Translations under genes and position numbers: made by a program | From: Pseudomonadota bacterium | GTDB lineage: Bacteria; Myxococcota_A; UBA796; GCA-2862545 | DNA length: 34,265 nucleotides | Direction: 5' to 3' | Assembly: GCA_023954855.1 (NCBI GenBank) | Contig: JAGSGY010000060.1 | Span: 1 to 34,265, forward strand | The notes under the pieces: model-generated | Databases searched by the model: none | Told to the model about the DNA's origin: nothing | The model's input: only the letters and a program-made list of their open reading frames with translations | Shown here: in pieces, positions 23,910 to 32,845 of the stretch | How positions within the stretch are numbered: position 1 is the stretch's first letter | How the letters are laid out: every line of letters begins with the position of its first letter

Positions 23910-23933
23910 GTTGTTCACGGAGTTGTGAACAAC
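23910..23933. promoter_or_regulatory. Operator palindrome in front of menF
   Basis: GTTGTTCAC-GGAGTT-GTGAACAAC is a perfect 9-bp inverted repeat around a 6-nt centre, 20 bp before the menF ATG. Its core TTCAC-N6-GTGAA and the centre GGAG match the palindrome at the regulator's own start. Symmetry and length fit a MarR/GbsR dimer site. Confidence 0.75.
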
Positions 23934-23953
23934 CCCCGAGGTGAGCGAAGACC

Positions 23954-25246
23954 ATGAGTCGAACGGTCTCCGAGCTGGTCGAGTCCCTGCGCAGCACAGC
24001 CGCCGATTCGGCAGCGTCCTCAAGGTCCGAGAGCAACTTCGACGGTACCCTGTTCGACGAGGTCGCACACACCCTGGAGGCGACCTTCTCAGCGAGTTTT
24101 CGCTGGTCTGACGACGAGACCGGCGAGTGCGTGCTGTGCTTCGGCCAGCGCCTGACGCCCGTCTCCGGGCCAACCCCCACGAAGGCGGGCATCGAGCATG
24201 CCGCTCCGGTCCTGGTGTTCAGCCTTCCGTTCCGAGCCTTCGGGGACGGGGGCGCCGACCTCTTCGCCGCCGGCGAGGCTGCGGGCACCTGCTTCACTCC
24301 TGAGTGGACCATCCGCCTGCACAAACGCGGCGCGGCCACCGCCTCCATCGCCCATCACCGCGGCGTGGCTCTGGCCCATCAGCCGCCGATGCGACAGGCT
24401 TACGTCGAGACGCGCAGCTCGTTTATGGGTCGGGTCGCAAAGGCCGCCGACGCCGCTCGCTTCGTTCTCAGCAAGGTCGTACTCGCGCGGGCCGAGCGCT
24501 GGTCCCGAGCCGGCATCCAGACCGACTCGGCGCTCCACCGGCGGCTGCTGCGCGCCAACCCCGGCACGATCTGCTTCTCGATGGACCTCGGTCACGGCAC
24601 CCGCTTCGTCGGCGCCACCCCAGAGCGGTTGGTCTCCCTCGAAGCGGGCCTCGCCCAGTCGATGGCCTTGGCCGGCACCTCCGCTCGCGGACAGAGCGAA
24701 TCGGATGACCGGGCCATTGCCAAGACCCTGTTGAACGACCCGAAGGAGCGACTCGAGCACCTGCTCGTCGTTCAGCAGGTCGAGTCGCGCCTGGCGGCCA
24801 TTAGCGACAGCGTGCGTGTCGACGAGCAGCCGTCGGTCCGCAGGCTCGCATCGGTGCAGCACCTTCAGACCCGGGTCAACGCCGAGGTGAGCGGCGACCT
24901 CAGTCTCCTCGACCTCGTCGCCCGTCTGCACCCCACCCCAGCGGTGTGCGGACACCCCACCTCCCTCGCTCGGCAGTGGCTCGCCGACAGCTCTCCACTC
25001 GATCGCGGCCCCTACGCCGGCCCCGTCGGCTGGATGGAGCCGAACGGCGACGGCGATGCAGCCGTGGCCCTTCGCTGCGCCGTGATCGACGAAGACACCG
25101 TGACCGCCTTCGCCGGCGTGGGCATCGTCGCCGCCTCGGATCCGGCGCGCGAGTGGCGCGAGACCGAGCTCAAGCTCAGCGCGATGCGCGGGGCCTTGGG
25201 CGGACCGACGTCGACCCGCCGTGTGCAGAGCGCAGCCCATGTCTGA
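23954..25246 (+). CDS. menF: Isochorismate synthase, first step of menaquinone synthesis
   Basis: A 430-aa chorismate-binding enzyme that converts chorismate to isochorismate in the cytoplasm. The catalytic domain shows FVLSKVVLARAERW (the KVVLAR lysine that activates water), FVGATPERLVSLE, LHPTPAVCGHPT, GPYAGPVGW and the metal-binding ETELKLSAM near the end. The N-terminal 160 residues are less conserved, as in other MenF/EntC proteins. The downstream menD, menA, menC and menE point to menaquinone and not to a siderophore. The gene heads the operon 20 bp after the operator palindrome, and menD starts inside its last codons. Confidence 0.93.
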   Translation: MSRTVSELVESLRSTAADSAASSRSESNFDGTLFDEVAHTLEATFSASFRWSDDETGECVLCFGQRLTPVSGPTPTKAGIEHAAPVLVFSLPFRAFGDGGADLFAAGEAAGTCFTPEWTIRLHKRGAATASIAHHRGVALAHQPPMRQAYVETRSSFMGRVAKAADAARFVLSKVVLARAERWSRAGIQTDSALHRRLLRANPGTICFSMDLGHGTRFVGATPERLVSLEAGLAQSMALAGTSARGQSESDDRAIAKTLLNDPKERLEHLLVVQQVESRLAAISDSVRVDEQPSVRRLASVQHLQTRVNAEVSGDLSLLDLVARLHPTPAVCGHPTSLARQWLADSSPLDRGPYAGPVGWMEPNGDGDAAVALRCAVIDEDTVTAFAGVGIVAASDPAREWRETELKLSAMRGALGGPTSTRRVQSAAHV

Positions 25247-26873
25247 GCAAGCCGCCATCAACGTTCAGGCGGCCCGCCGTGCGGCCGATGCCATCGCCGC
25301 GAACGGCGGCAAGATCGTGCTCTCCCCTGGGGGCCGCAGCGGCACCCTCGCGCTGGCCGTCATGGACGCCGACAGCGCATGCACGCCAAAGATGGTGCTT
25401 GACGAGCGGGCTGCAGCCTTCCTCGGGTTGGGCTGGGCCCGAGCTAGCGCTTCTCCGGTCGCCCTGCTGTGTACGTCCGGAAGCGCCGGAGCTCACTACC
25501 TGCCGGCGCTGATCGAGGCCTGGCACAGCCGCATTCCCCTTGTCGCCATCACCGCAGACCGACCGCCCGAGCTGCAAGACCGCGGTGCGCCACAGACCAC
25601 GCGACAGACCTTCTTCGCGGACTTCGTTGCGGAGCGCATCGACCCAGGTCCACCGACCGATGCTGCAGGGTGGGCCGACGCCGTGAACCAGGCCTTCGCC
25701 GCGGCTCGCTCGGCCTCGCGCCCTGTGCAGCTCAACCTCCCCATGCGCGAGCCCCTCTGGCAGGCCGAAAGCACCGCTTTCATCGCGGCTACGCCGAGGA
25801 ACGAACAGGAGGCGGCTCCGAAGCCGGCACACCTGCCGCCCGCATTCCTCGCGGTGGAACGCGGGCTCATCCACTGCGGCAATGACGCCGGCATCGCGCC
25901 AGAGCTGCCAGCCCTCGTGCAGGCGCTCGGCGAGACTCTCGGCTGGCCCGTGCTGACCGAGGCCGCGAGCGGTGCACGTGCCAAGGCTGCAGACGGAGCG
26001 GCGGACATCGTCGCTGCATCCGGCCAACTTCCGCCTCCGCAGGCGGTCCTGCGCTTCGGACGGGCCCCCCTGCATCGCTCCACCCGCGCATGGCTCGCTC
26101 AGGCCGAGCACACGCTGTGCGTCGACCCTCACGGGGACCTGCACCACCCCGAAGAGAACCCGGCGACGCTGCTCGAAGGCGACACCGCGGCCACCGCACG
26201 CGCCCACATCAGCGAAGGCAAGAGCGGGTGGAGAGACGAGTGGCAGGACGCACTCGAAGGCGCCTTCTCAGCCACAGACCGCGCCGCCGACGAGGGCTGG
26301 TGGGAAGGCCGCATCGCCAAGATGACAGCGAGCGCTGCACACCTCGCGGGCGCAGCACTCCAGGTCGCGAACAGCATGCCTATCCGAGACCTCGACATCT
26401 TCGGCGCATGCCAGACCCGGGTTCGTTCGAGTCGCGGGATCAACGGCATCGACGGCACCGTCGCCACGGCCACTGGTGCCGCCATCGTCCATCCGACGTG
26501 GGTGCTCATCGGCGACCTCGCCCTGCTGCACGACGCCTCGAGCCTCTCGCTCGCTCGCCAGCTCGGCGTCAGCGGCCTGCGGGTGATTGTGGTCGACAAC
26601 GGCGGCGGCGGCATCTTCCATCAGCTGCCGTTCGCGGGTGCCGAGCAACAGCACTTCGAGCGCACCTTCATCACCCCGCAGCACGTCGACATCGCCGGCA
26701 TTGCTCGCGCTCGCGGCCTCGAAGTCGCGGTGGTCGAAGACCCGACGGCGCTAGACACCGCCCTTGCGGGTCCCGCAGAGCTGATTCACGTCCGCGTCGA
26801 CCGCGAGGTCAGCGTTCAGACCCGTCGCACCGCACGGGCGAGCGCCGTAGCCGCCATCGGGGAGGCGGCATGA
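25239..26873 (+). CDS. menD: SEPHCHC synthase (MenD)
   Basis: A 544-aa thiamine-diphosphate enzyme that joins 2-oxoglutarate to isochorismate, giving 2-succinyl-5-enolpyruvyl-6-hydroxy-3-cyclohexene-1-carboxylate. Seen: the N-terminal IVLSPGGRSGTLALAV (usually SPGSRSxPL), the ThDP-activating Glu in VLDERAAAFLGLG, CTSGSAGAHYLPALIEA, ITADRPPELQDRGAPQT, and the C-terminal cofactor region IGDLALLHDASSL with VVDNGGGGIFHQLP. Length is normal. ATG 25239 overlaps menF by 8 bp. An upstream in-frame start at 25221 would add only six residues inside menF. Confidence 0.93.
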   Translation: MSEQAAINVQAARRAADAIAANGGKIVLSPGGRSGTLALAVMDADSACTPKMVLDERAAAFLGLGWARASASPVALLCTSGSAGAHYLPALIEAWHSRIPLVAITADRPPELQDRGAPQTTRQTFFADFVAERIDPGPPTDAAGWADAVNQAFAAARSASRPVQLNLPMREPLWQAESTAFIAATPRNEQEAAPKPAHLPPAFLAVERGLIHCGNDAGIAPELPALVQALGETLGWPVLTEAASGARAKAADGAADIVAASGQLPPPQAVLRFGRAPLHRSTRAWLAQAEHTLCVDPHGDLHHPEENPATLLEGDTAATARAHISEGKSGWRDEWQDALEGAFSATDRAADEGWWEGRIAKMTASAAHLAGAALQVANSMPIRDLDIFGACQTRVRSSRGINGIDGTVATATGAAIVHPTWVLIGDLALLHDASSLSLARQLGVSGLRVIVVDNGGGGIFHQLPFAGAEQQHFERTFITPQHVDIAGIARARGLEVAVVEDPTALDTALAGPAELIHVRVDREVSVQTRRTARASAVAAIGEAA

Positions 26874-27778
26874 GCTCGACTGCCCAGCCCACCGGCCGAA
26901 GCGCGGGCCAGACGGTGCGCGCCTGGATCAGCGCCTTGCGGCCCCCCACCCTCCTCGCCGGCGCGGCCCCGATCGCACTCGGCACGGCTCTCGCAGCCTC
27001 CGAAGGCCAGCACCGGTGGGGCATCGCCCTGGTCTGTCTCGGCACCGCACTGTCGCTCCAGATCATCTCGAACCTGGTCAACGACGTCGCCGACTTCGAC
27101 CGTGGCGCCGATGGTCCCGATCGCCTTGGACCTGCCCGAGCCACCGCCACAGGCGCGCTCAGCCGCAGAGAAGTCGTGATCGGAGCTGGCGTCGCGGTCG
27201 CCCTGTCCTTGCTCGGCGGCGGATACCTCATCGCTGTCGGCGGCACGCTGTTCCTCTGGCTGGGTCTCGCCGCCATCGCCGCCGCCATTGCCTACACTGC
27301 CGGCCCGTTTCCGCTCGGCTACCACGGCCTCGGCGAGGTCGCGGTCTTCGCGTTCTTCGGCCCCATCGCCGTCGGCGGCAGCCACGCTCTGCAGGCGGGC
27401 GCCTGGTCGCCTCTCGCGCTGACGGCCGGTGCTGCGCTCGGTTCACTGGCCTCGGCAATCCTCACGGTCAACAACTTGCGCGACCGGGACGGCGATACCC
27501 GCGCCGGAAAGATGACTCTGGCCGCCAGGTTTGGCGCGCGCTTCGCCCGAGCCGAGTATGTCGGGCTCGTGGCCCTCGCCTTCGTGCTCTGCGCCATCGT
27601 CGCCGTCACCCAGCAGCAGTGGGGCTGGCTCGCGCCGCTCCTCTGCACGCCCCTCGCCATCCGCGAGACCCTCGGCGTTCTGCGTGAAGACGGACGGGCA
27701 CTCAATGCCCGCCTCGCCGGGACCGCACGGGTCGAGATGCTCTTTGCCGTGTTGCTCAGCGTGGGGGTGATGCTGTGA
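26870..27778 (+). CDS. menA: 1,4-dihydroxy-2-naphthoate polyprenyltransferase (MenA)
   Basis: A 302-aa UbiA-family membrane enzyme that attaches the polyprenyl tail to DHNA. About eight hydrophobic helices are visible. The two Asp-rich motifs are NLVNDVADFDRGAD (first) and NNLRDRDGDTRAGK (second), which bind Mg and the prenyl diphosphate. PFPLGYHGLGEVAVFAFFGP is the typical central segment. The start lies in an ATGA overlap with menD and is preceded by GGAGG (26861-26865). The prenyl donor is probably made by the polyprenyl diphosphate synthase at 30455. Confidence 0.93.
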   Translation: MSSTAQPTGRSAGQTVRAWISALRPPTLLAGAAPIALGTALAASEGQHRWGIALVCLGTALSLQIISNLVNDVADFDRGADGPDRLGPARATATGALSRREVVIGAGVAVALSLLGGGYLIAVGGTLFLWLGLAAIAAAIAYTAGPFPLGYHGLGEVAVFAFFGPIAVGGSHALQAGAWSPLALTAGAALGSLASAILTVNNLRDRDGDTRAGKMTLAARFGARFARAEYVGLVALAFVLCAIVAVTQQQWGWLAPLLCTPLAIRETLGVLREDGRALNARLAGTARVEMLFAVLLSVGVML

Positions 27779-28677
27779 CCCAGCTCGCCGAACACCGCAC
27801 CACGCCGTGGCGCCTGCCGCTTCAGAGCCCGGTTGGCGGCCGCAAGGAGCGCGAGGGTTGGCACACCCATCTCGTCAGCATGACCGGCGTCGAGGGCATC
27901 GGCGAGCACGCCCCCTGGTCACCGTCGCCTCCCGCACCCTGCCCGATCATGCTCGGCGCGCCGGTGTCCCTCTCCACCGGTGACTCCGCTTGGGACATGG
28001 CAGCCCTCGACCTGATCAGTCGCGAGCGCGGCGTCCCGGCGGCAGCCGCCCTCTGTGAGACGCCCGCGGATCGCGTCGCCGCCCACGCACTCGTGCACGA
28101 TGTGGCCTCGGCCGTCGCGGCGGTGGCGGATGGCTTCACGCTGCTGAAGCTGAAGATCGGCAATCTCGTCCCCGAAGAGCTGCGCCGCGTCGAGCTGATC
28201 GCCGCGGCCGTGCCCGACGCCTACCTCCGTCTCGATGTGAACGGCCAGTGGGACCCATGGGATGCCCACAGCTACGTGCGACAGCTCGCGAGCCCCCAGA
28301 TCGACTGGATTGAGCAGCCCACCGCGAAGCCGATGGATCTACGCGATCTGGGCGTGCGCATCGCCTGGGACGAGAGCCTGCGCTCCGAAGACTGGGCGTG
28401 CGCCCTGCGCGTCGGCGACGTCGCCGTCATCAAGCCAAGCTGGCACGGCGGTCCGGTCACCGCGCGCATCGCCGGAGAAGCGGCACTCTCCGCCGGTCTC
28501 GACGTCTGCGTCACCTCGGTGCTCGGCTCGGCGGTCGACCGGTGGTGCGCCCTACACACTGCGCTGTCCTTGCATGGCGAGGTCTCCGTCGGGCTTGCGG
28601 GTCCGGCCGATGCCCACATTCCCGAGGCCGAGCGAGGCTTCTTCACCTTGCCGACCACGCCGGGGGTGTGCCCATGA
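27775..28677 (+). CDS. menC: o-Succinylbenzoate synthase (MenC)
   Basis: A 300-aa enolase-superfamily enzyme that dehydrates SHCHC to o-succinylbenzoate. The KxK motif is in FTLLKLKIG. Metal ligands fall in YLRLDVNGQW (Asp), DWIEQP (Glu) and RIAWDES (Asp), and the second catalytic lysine is in VAVIKPSWHGG. The start is GTG 27775 in a GTGA overlap with menA. Length is near the usual 320 aa. The enzyme comes before MenE in the pathway, as it does in the gene order. Confidence 0.91.
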   Translation: MTQLAEHRTTPWRLPLQSPVGGRKEREGWHTHLVSMTGVEGIGEHAPWSPSPPAPCPIMLGAPVSLSTGDSAWDMAALDLISRERGVPAAAALCETPADRVAAHALVHDVASAVAAVADGFTLLKLKIGNLVPEELRRVELIAAAVPDAYLRLDVNGQWDPWDAHSYVRQLASPQIDWIEQPTAKPMDLRDLGVRIAWDESLRSEDWACALRVGDVAVIKPSWHGGPVTARIAGEAALSAGLDVCVTSVLGSAVDRWCALHTALSLHGEVSVGLAGPADAHIPEAERGFFTLPTTPGVCP

Positions 28678-30458
28678 CGGCCATTCCCCACCCCATTGCC
28701 AGCGCGGATCGCCAGGATCCTCACCGCACCGCCTTCTTCGACAGCGACGGTCGGCCGCTAGCGACCTGGCGAGAGGTGCGTGAGCAGGTGTCCCGCCGCG
28801 CCGGCTCGATCGCCGACATGGACGACATCGCTGCGATCGACGTGGGACGAGGCTTCGACTCAGTGCTCGACCTGTTCGCCGCCACCTGGGCAGGCGTCCT
28901 CGCAACCCCGACGGTCGAAGGCCCCGAGGCCGCTGCCCGCCGCGCCATCGCCGACGCCGAGCTCTGCACCACGAGCGACGGTCCCGCACTCGCCGAGCCC
29001 ATGCTTCGCCTCGAGGCCTTGCTGTTCCGCGTCCTCAGCAGCGGAAGTACCGGAGAGCCCACCCCTACCGACCTGAGCGTCGCCCAGCTGCTGTTCAGCG
29101 CCATGGGCGCGATGGTTCGCCTCGGCCACGACCCCGAAGACCGCTGGCTCTGCTGCCTTCCCCTGATGCACATCGGCGGACTGAGCATTCTGATGCGGGC
29201 CGCGTGGGCCGGGACCAGTGTCGAGCTGCACCCGCGCTTCGACGTGCAGGCCGTGGCCGCAGCCACCGGGCGCTGCACGCTGCTCTCGCTCACCGCCCCG
29301 ATGCTCTCGGAGCTGCTCGCCGCGGGCGCAAAGCCCGGCAAGCTCCGCGCCGTCCTCGTGGGTGGTGGACCGGTGAGTGAAGACCTTCGACAAGCCGCCT
29401 GGGCCGCAGGATTCCCGGTCTGCACGACCTGGGGCATGACCGAGAGCGCCGCCCAGCTGTGCACCCGGGCACCGCACGACCAACGGGAGGGCCCCGACTG
29501 CGGGCCTCCGCATGTCTTTGCCCGCGTTCGCGTGCAGGATGAGCGGCTGGTGGTCGACGGCCCTATCGTCGGCACCCCACTCGTCACCGCAGACCGCGGT
29601 CGGGTCGACGAGGACGGCAGAATCACCGTGCTCGGCCGCAGCGACCTGACCATCCTCTCCGGCGGGGCGAACATCGACCCCGTCGAGATCGAGGAACGCC
29701 TCGAAGCCCACCCCTCGGTGCGCGAAGCCGCCGTCGTCGCCACGCCCGACCCCAAGTGGGGTGAGCGGCCCGTCGCTTTCATCGTGCTCGAGCGCGACGT
29801 CGACGATGACGCCCTGCGCAGCTGGTGCCGCACGGAGCTCAAGCCCTACAAGACCCCCGACGCCTTCCACCGCATCGGTGCGCTGCCCCGCTCCCCGCTC
29901 GGAAAGGTTCGTCGGACCGCGCTCAGCTCACAGCTCGGGAAGCTCGAGTCCCGCACCGCCGAGGCCGTCGAGGTAGTCGGCAGAGAACTCCGCCGGCCGG
30001 TGGGTTTTCGGGTCGAGGAAGACGTGAACCAGGCGAACGGTGGCCCGAAGAACCCCGTCGTCCACGCCGACGATGGCGGACTCGAAGGTCAAGGACCGCG
30101 CCGAGCGCTCGGCAACGCTGACCTCGACCCGAAGGCGCTCTCCCATCCGCATGGGGCGCTTGAAATCGGCTTCGGCGTGCACGAGCGGGGTGATGAAGCG
30201 AGCGGCCGAGAAGGCCTCCTCGATGTCACCGAACGCGGCGCCGAGCAGCTCCTCGTATCCGACGTGCGCGTAGTCGAACGCACACGCGAAGAAGGCGATG
30301 CCGGCCCGGTCCACATCGCGAAAACGAACCGTCACTTCGGTGTCGAAGCCCATGTCAGCGCCCCCGCATCGTCGGAGAGGGCAGCGGACGTCGGCCGAGC
30401 GACACATCTACATCTGAATGGGGATGCACAGCACTCCCTGGAGGACTTCGAGTCATGA
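28674..30458 (+). CDS. menE: o-Succinylbenzoate-CoA ligase (MenE) with a long antisense-encoded C-terminal extension
   Basis: A 594-aa adenylate-forming enzyme that makes OSB-CoA. The family part is residues 1 to about 425: P-loop region LSSGSTGEPTPTDLS, PLMHIGGLSILMR, TTWGMTESAAQL, hinge region GRSDLTILSGGANIDPVEIEE, and the catalytic-lysine end RSPLGKVRRTALSSQLG. No stop follows there. The frame stays open for about 168 more codons across the opposite-strand thioesterase gene and ends in an ATGA overlap with the prenyl synthase. The extension has no recognisable domain and is charged and Gly-rich. Either MenE really carries this tail or a sequence error hides a stop near 29950. The start is an ATGA overlap with menC. 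Confidence 0.88.
   Translation: MTAIPHPIASADRQDPHRTAFFDSDGRPLATWREVREQVSRRAGSIADMDDIAAIDVGRGFDSVLDLFAATWAGVLATPTVEGPEAAARRAIADAELCTTSDGPALAEPMLRLEALLFRVLSSGSTGEPTPTDLSVAQLLFSAMGAMVRLGHDPEDRWLCCLPLMHIGGLSILMRAAWAGTSVELHPRFDVQAVAAATGRCTLLSLTAPMLSELLAAGAKPGKLRAVLVGGGPVSEDLRQAAWAAGFPVCTTWGMTESAAQLCTRAPHDQREGPDCGPPHVFARVRVQDERLVVDGPIVGTPLVTADRGRVDEDGRITVLGRSDLTILSGGANIDPVEIEERLEAHPSVREAAVVATPDPKWGERPVAFIVLERDVDDDALRSWCRTELKPYKTPDAFHRIGALPRSPLGKVRRTALSSQLGKLESRTAEAVEVVGRELRRPVGFRVEEDVNQANGGPKNPVVHADDGGLEGQGPRRALGNADLDPKALSHPHGALEIGFGVHERGDEASGREGLLDVTERGAEQLLVSDVRVVERTREEGDAGPVHIAKTNRHFGVEAHVSAPASSERAADVGRATHLHLNGDAQHSLEDFES
29928..30353 (-). CDS. 4HBT hot-dog thioesterase, candidate DHNA-CoA thioesterase (MenI-like)
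   Basis: A 141-aa protein that matches the 4-hydroxybenzoyl-CoA thioesterase type: TVRFRDVDRAGIAFFACAFDYAHVGYEELL carries the catalytic Asp of the D-x-(D/A)-G region, followed by PLVHAEADFKRPMRMGERLRVEV, a conserved strand pair, and VRLVHVFLDPKTHRPAEF. In menaquinone synthesis such an enzyme releases DHNA from DHNA-CoA after MenB, just before MenA, so the location inside the men locus fits. It lies wholly antisense to the 3' part of the menE frame with codons in exact register. ATG 30353 is preferred; the frame is open to 30407. Confidence 0.82.
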   Translation of the reverse strand: MGFDTEVTVRFRDVDRAGIAFFACAFDYAHVGYEELLGAAFGDIEEAFSAARFITPLVHAEADFKRPMRMGERLRVEVSVAERSARSLTFESAIVGVDDGVLRATVRLVHVFLDPKTHRPAEFSADYLDGLGGAGLELPEL

Positions 30459-31480
30459 ACGAACCTACCACGGCACCGGTCGTACTCCAGCCGCTTGCTG
30501 CAGCCAGTCGGCGCGCGGGTCTAGGTGAGCTGGCCGACCGCCTTCTCGCGATGCGGGACTGGGTCGGCGACGAGCTGATCGCCCTCGAGCGCACCCTGCT
30601 CGAGCTCGGTGGCGACGATGTGGCTTGGTCCGCCGCTCGCCACCTGCTGCACCAGCCTGGCAAGCGCATCCGCCCCCTCTGCACCCTGCTCGCCTCCCGC
30701 CTGGGATCGCCCAGTGACGGTGTGGTGGGCGTGGCTCTGGCCGGCGAGCTGGTTCACACCGCAACGCTACTGCACGACGATGTGATCGACCTCGGCGAGC
30801 TCCGCCGTGGGGCCCCCGCATCGCGCATGGTCTACGGAAACTCCGCCAGCGTGCTCGCGGGTGACCACCTGCTGGTTCAGGCGCTGAAGGCGGCTCGCAA
30901 GGGTCCGCCGGCCGTCTGCGACGAGCTCATCGACGTCATCGGCAAGATGGTCACCGCCGAAGCCGTCCAGCTCAACCGACGGGGCGTCTTCGACGCGGAC
31001 GCAGACCACTACTGGGGCGTCATCGACGGAAAGACTGCGGCGCTCTTTGAGTGGGCACTGCGGGCTGGAGGCCATCTCGGGGGCCTGAACGCCGAACAGG
31101 TCGACGCACTCGGCACCGCCGGCGTGCACCTCGGCATCTGCTTTCAGCTCGTCGACGACGCCATCGACTTCAGCGCCAGCGACGACCTTGGCAAGCTGCC
31201 CTTCGCCGACCTGCGCGAGGGCAAGTCGACCTACCCGCTGCTCATCGCCTCCGAGCGCGATCCGAGCCTGTTGCCACGCATTCAGGCGGTGGCCAACGGC
31301 GACGAGATCACCGACGACCTGCTCGCCGCCATCGCCGCCACGGACGCCCTGAGCGCGACTCGTGATCGCGCCGCACAGGCCGCCGACCGGGCCCGGGAGG
31401 CCTTGCGCACTCTGCCCGAAGGCCGGGCTCGCCTCGGCCTCATCGATCTCGTCAACGGCGCGGAGAGGAGAACCCGATGA
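30455..31480 (+). CDS. Long-chain all-trans polyprenyl diphosphate synthase
   Basis: A 341-aa prenyltransferase that builds the isoprenoid tail for menaquinone from IPP and an allylic starter. The first Asp-rich motif is [15 protein letters not shown] (Asp108, Asp109, Asp112) and the second is [21 protein letters not shown] is the IPP-binding segment. In the chain-length region before the first Asp motif ([12 protein letters not shown]) residues are small, as in octaprenyl or heptaprenyl types, so a long product is expected but the exact length cannot be read. The start is in an ATGA overlap with menE, so it belongs to the men operon and probably supplies MenA. Confidence 0.9.
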   Translation: MNEPTTAPVVLQPLAAASRRAGLGELADRLLAMRDWVGDELIALERTLLELGGDDVAWSAARHLLHQPGKRIRPLCTLLASRLGSPSDGVVGVALAGELVHTATLLHDDVIDLGELRRGAPASRMVYGNSASVLAGDHLLVQALKAARKGPPAVCDELIDVIGKMVTAEAVQLNRRGVFDADADHYWGVIDGKTAALFEWALRAGGHLGGLNAEQVDALGTAGVHLGICFQLVDDAIDFSASDDLGKLPFADLREGKSTYPLLIASERDPSLLPRIQAVANGDEITDDLLAAIAATDALSATRDRAAQAADRAREALRTLPEGRARLGLIDLVNGAERRTR

Positions 31481-32487
31481 ACCCCCGTGAGCTGCAGCTC
31501 GCACCCGATGCGAACGTCCACGCGGTCGAGAGCGCGGCACGGGCGTTCGGGCTGTGGACCACGCGCTTGCAAGGCTCTGACGGGCACACCGCGGCCCTCG
31601 AGATCCAGAGCCACAGCCAGTGGGTCGACCCGAGCGAGCTCGCAACGATCCCCGGCGTCTCGAGAGTGCTTGGCACGACGTCCGGCCACCCGCGCGTCGA
31701 CTCCCTCAAGGGGCAGCAGACCACCATCGGCGATGCCGTGTTTGGCGCGGCGCCGGTTCTGATTGCCGGGCCGTGCAGCGTCGACAGCCCAGAGCAAGTG
31801 CACGCCTGCGCAGCCATGGCCAGGGCCGCTGGAGCGACCGTGCTCCGCGGAGGGGCCTACAAGCCGCGCACGTCGCCATACAGCTTCGATGGCACGGGCC
31901 TCGAGGGCCTCGGCTGGCTGCGCGACGCCGCGGACGCCCACGGTCTCGCCGTCGTCACCGAAGTCATGAGCGAGCGCCGTGTCGACGCGGTCGCCGAGGT
32001 CGCGGATCTGATGCAAGTCGGCTCCCGGAACATGCAGAACTTCGCCCTGCTCGACGAGGTCGGTCGCGCCGCGAAGCCCGTGCTGCTCAAGCGCGGGGTG
32101 GCCTCGTCCGTGAAGGAGTGGCTGCTCTCGGCCGAGCGACTGCTGGTCGCGGGTGCGCCCACGGTGGTGCTCTGTGAGCGCGGCATCCGCGGGGATGATG
32201 GAACGACCCGCAACCTGCTCGATCTTGGCGCGGTGGCCCTGTTGAAGCGGGTCCACGGACTCAACATTGTCGTCGATCCCTCGCATGCGATTGGACGTCG
32301 GGACCTCATCGGCGACCTCGCCGCCGCCGCCCTGGCCTGCGGAGCCGACGGCCTGATGATCGAGATTCATCCGGACCCAGCGTCCGCGCGCTGCGACGGT
32401 CCACAAGCCCTCGGCGATGCCGAGCTCGAGCGCGTCGGTGCGCTGATCGCTGCAGATCCCCGCTCTACCAGCGTCCCGTCGCGGTGA
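31477..32487 (+). CDS. aroF: DAHP synthase, type I-beta with N-terminal regulatory-like domain
   Basis: A 336-aa enzyme that condenses phosphoenolpyruvate and erythrose 4-phosphate, the first step of the shikimate pathway to chorismate. About 85 N-terminal residues form the ferredoxin-like domain found in Thermotoga-type enzymes, where it gives feedback control. The barrel has [54 protein letters not shown] and [11 protein letters not shown]. Its place at the end of the men operon (ATGA overlap with the prenyl synthase) suggests that menaquinone demand pulls chorismate supply. The 3' end overlaps the convergent lipoprotein gene by 23 bp. Confidence 0.92.
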   Translation: MNPRELQLAPDANVHAVESAARAFGLWTTRLQGSDGHTAALEIQSHSQWVDPSELATIPGVSRVLGTTSGHPRVDSLKGQQTTIGDAVFGAAPVLIAGPCSVDSPEQVHACAAMARAAGATVLRGGAYKPRTSPYSFDGTGLEGLGWLRDAADAHGLAVVTEVMSERRVDAVAEVADLMQVGSRNMQNFALLDEVGRAAKPVLLKRGVASSVKEWLLSAERLLVAGAPTVVLCERGIRGDDGTTRNLLDLGAVALLKRVHGLNIVVDPSHAIGRRDLIGDLAAAALACGADGLMIEIHPDPASARCDGPQALGDAELERVGALIAADPRSTSVPSR

Positions 32488-32845
32488 CCTCGATGATGAG
32501 GTCGAGCCACACGCTGTAGTGCAGGTTGCCGTCAGTGAGGGTTCCCTCCACGGGGAAGTCGGTGTTTCCCGTGTTCAGCACACCGGTCACCACCTCACCG
32601 TCGACGGTGCCCTCGAAGGTCGCGTACTCGGCGATGCACGGCTCGAGCGTCTCGCCAAACAAGCGGTCGCCCTCGCGCAGGTGCGGCATCGGGACCACGC
32701 ACTGCACGCGACCTGACGCGAGAATCCAAGCGTTCACCGGCATGGCGCCGGCCCAAGGATCGACCGTCACCGGCTCGCTATCCGCCGTGTCCTCGACGAC
32801 ATCGGCCGTGCAGCCGACGAGCAACCCCAGCGCGAGCCACCTCAC
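32465..32845 (-). CDS. Small lipoprotein of unknown function
   Basis: A 126-aa protein with a GTG start in a GTGA overlap with the upstream methyltransferase. The signal peptide is very short ([12 protein letters not shown]) with lipobox LVGC and a following acidic stretch ([13 protein letters not shown]). The mature domain is beta-rich ([54 protein letters not shown]) and resembles no family I know. Frames that start far upstream run inside the methyltransferase gene and are not credible. Confidence 0.72.
   Translation of the reverse strand: MRWLALGLLVGCTADVVEDTADSEPVTVDPWAGAMPVNAWILASGRVQCVVPMPHLREGDRLFGETLEPCIAEYATFEGTVDGEVVTGVLNTGNTDFPVEGTLTDGNLHYSVWLDLIIEVTATGRW

Noticed and set aside
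24089-25261. 390-codon open frame antisense to menF
   Set aside because: It mirrors a conserved enzyme gene and its translation has no family features.
26090-26869. Open frame extending menA far upstream over menD
   Set aside because: The extra part is Arg/Pro-rich shadow sequence. The ATGA overlap with GGAGG at 26861 marks the true start.
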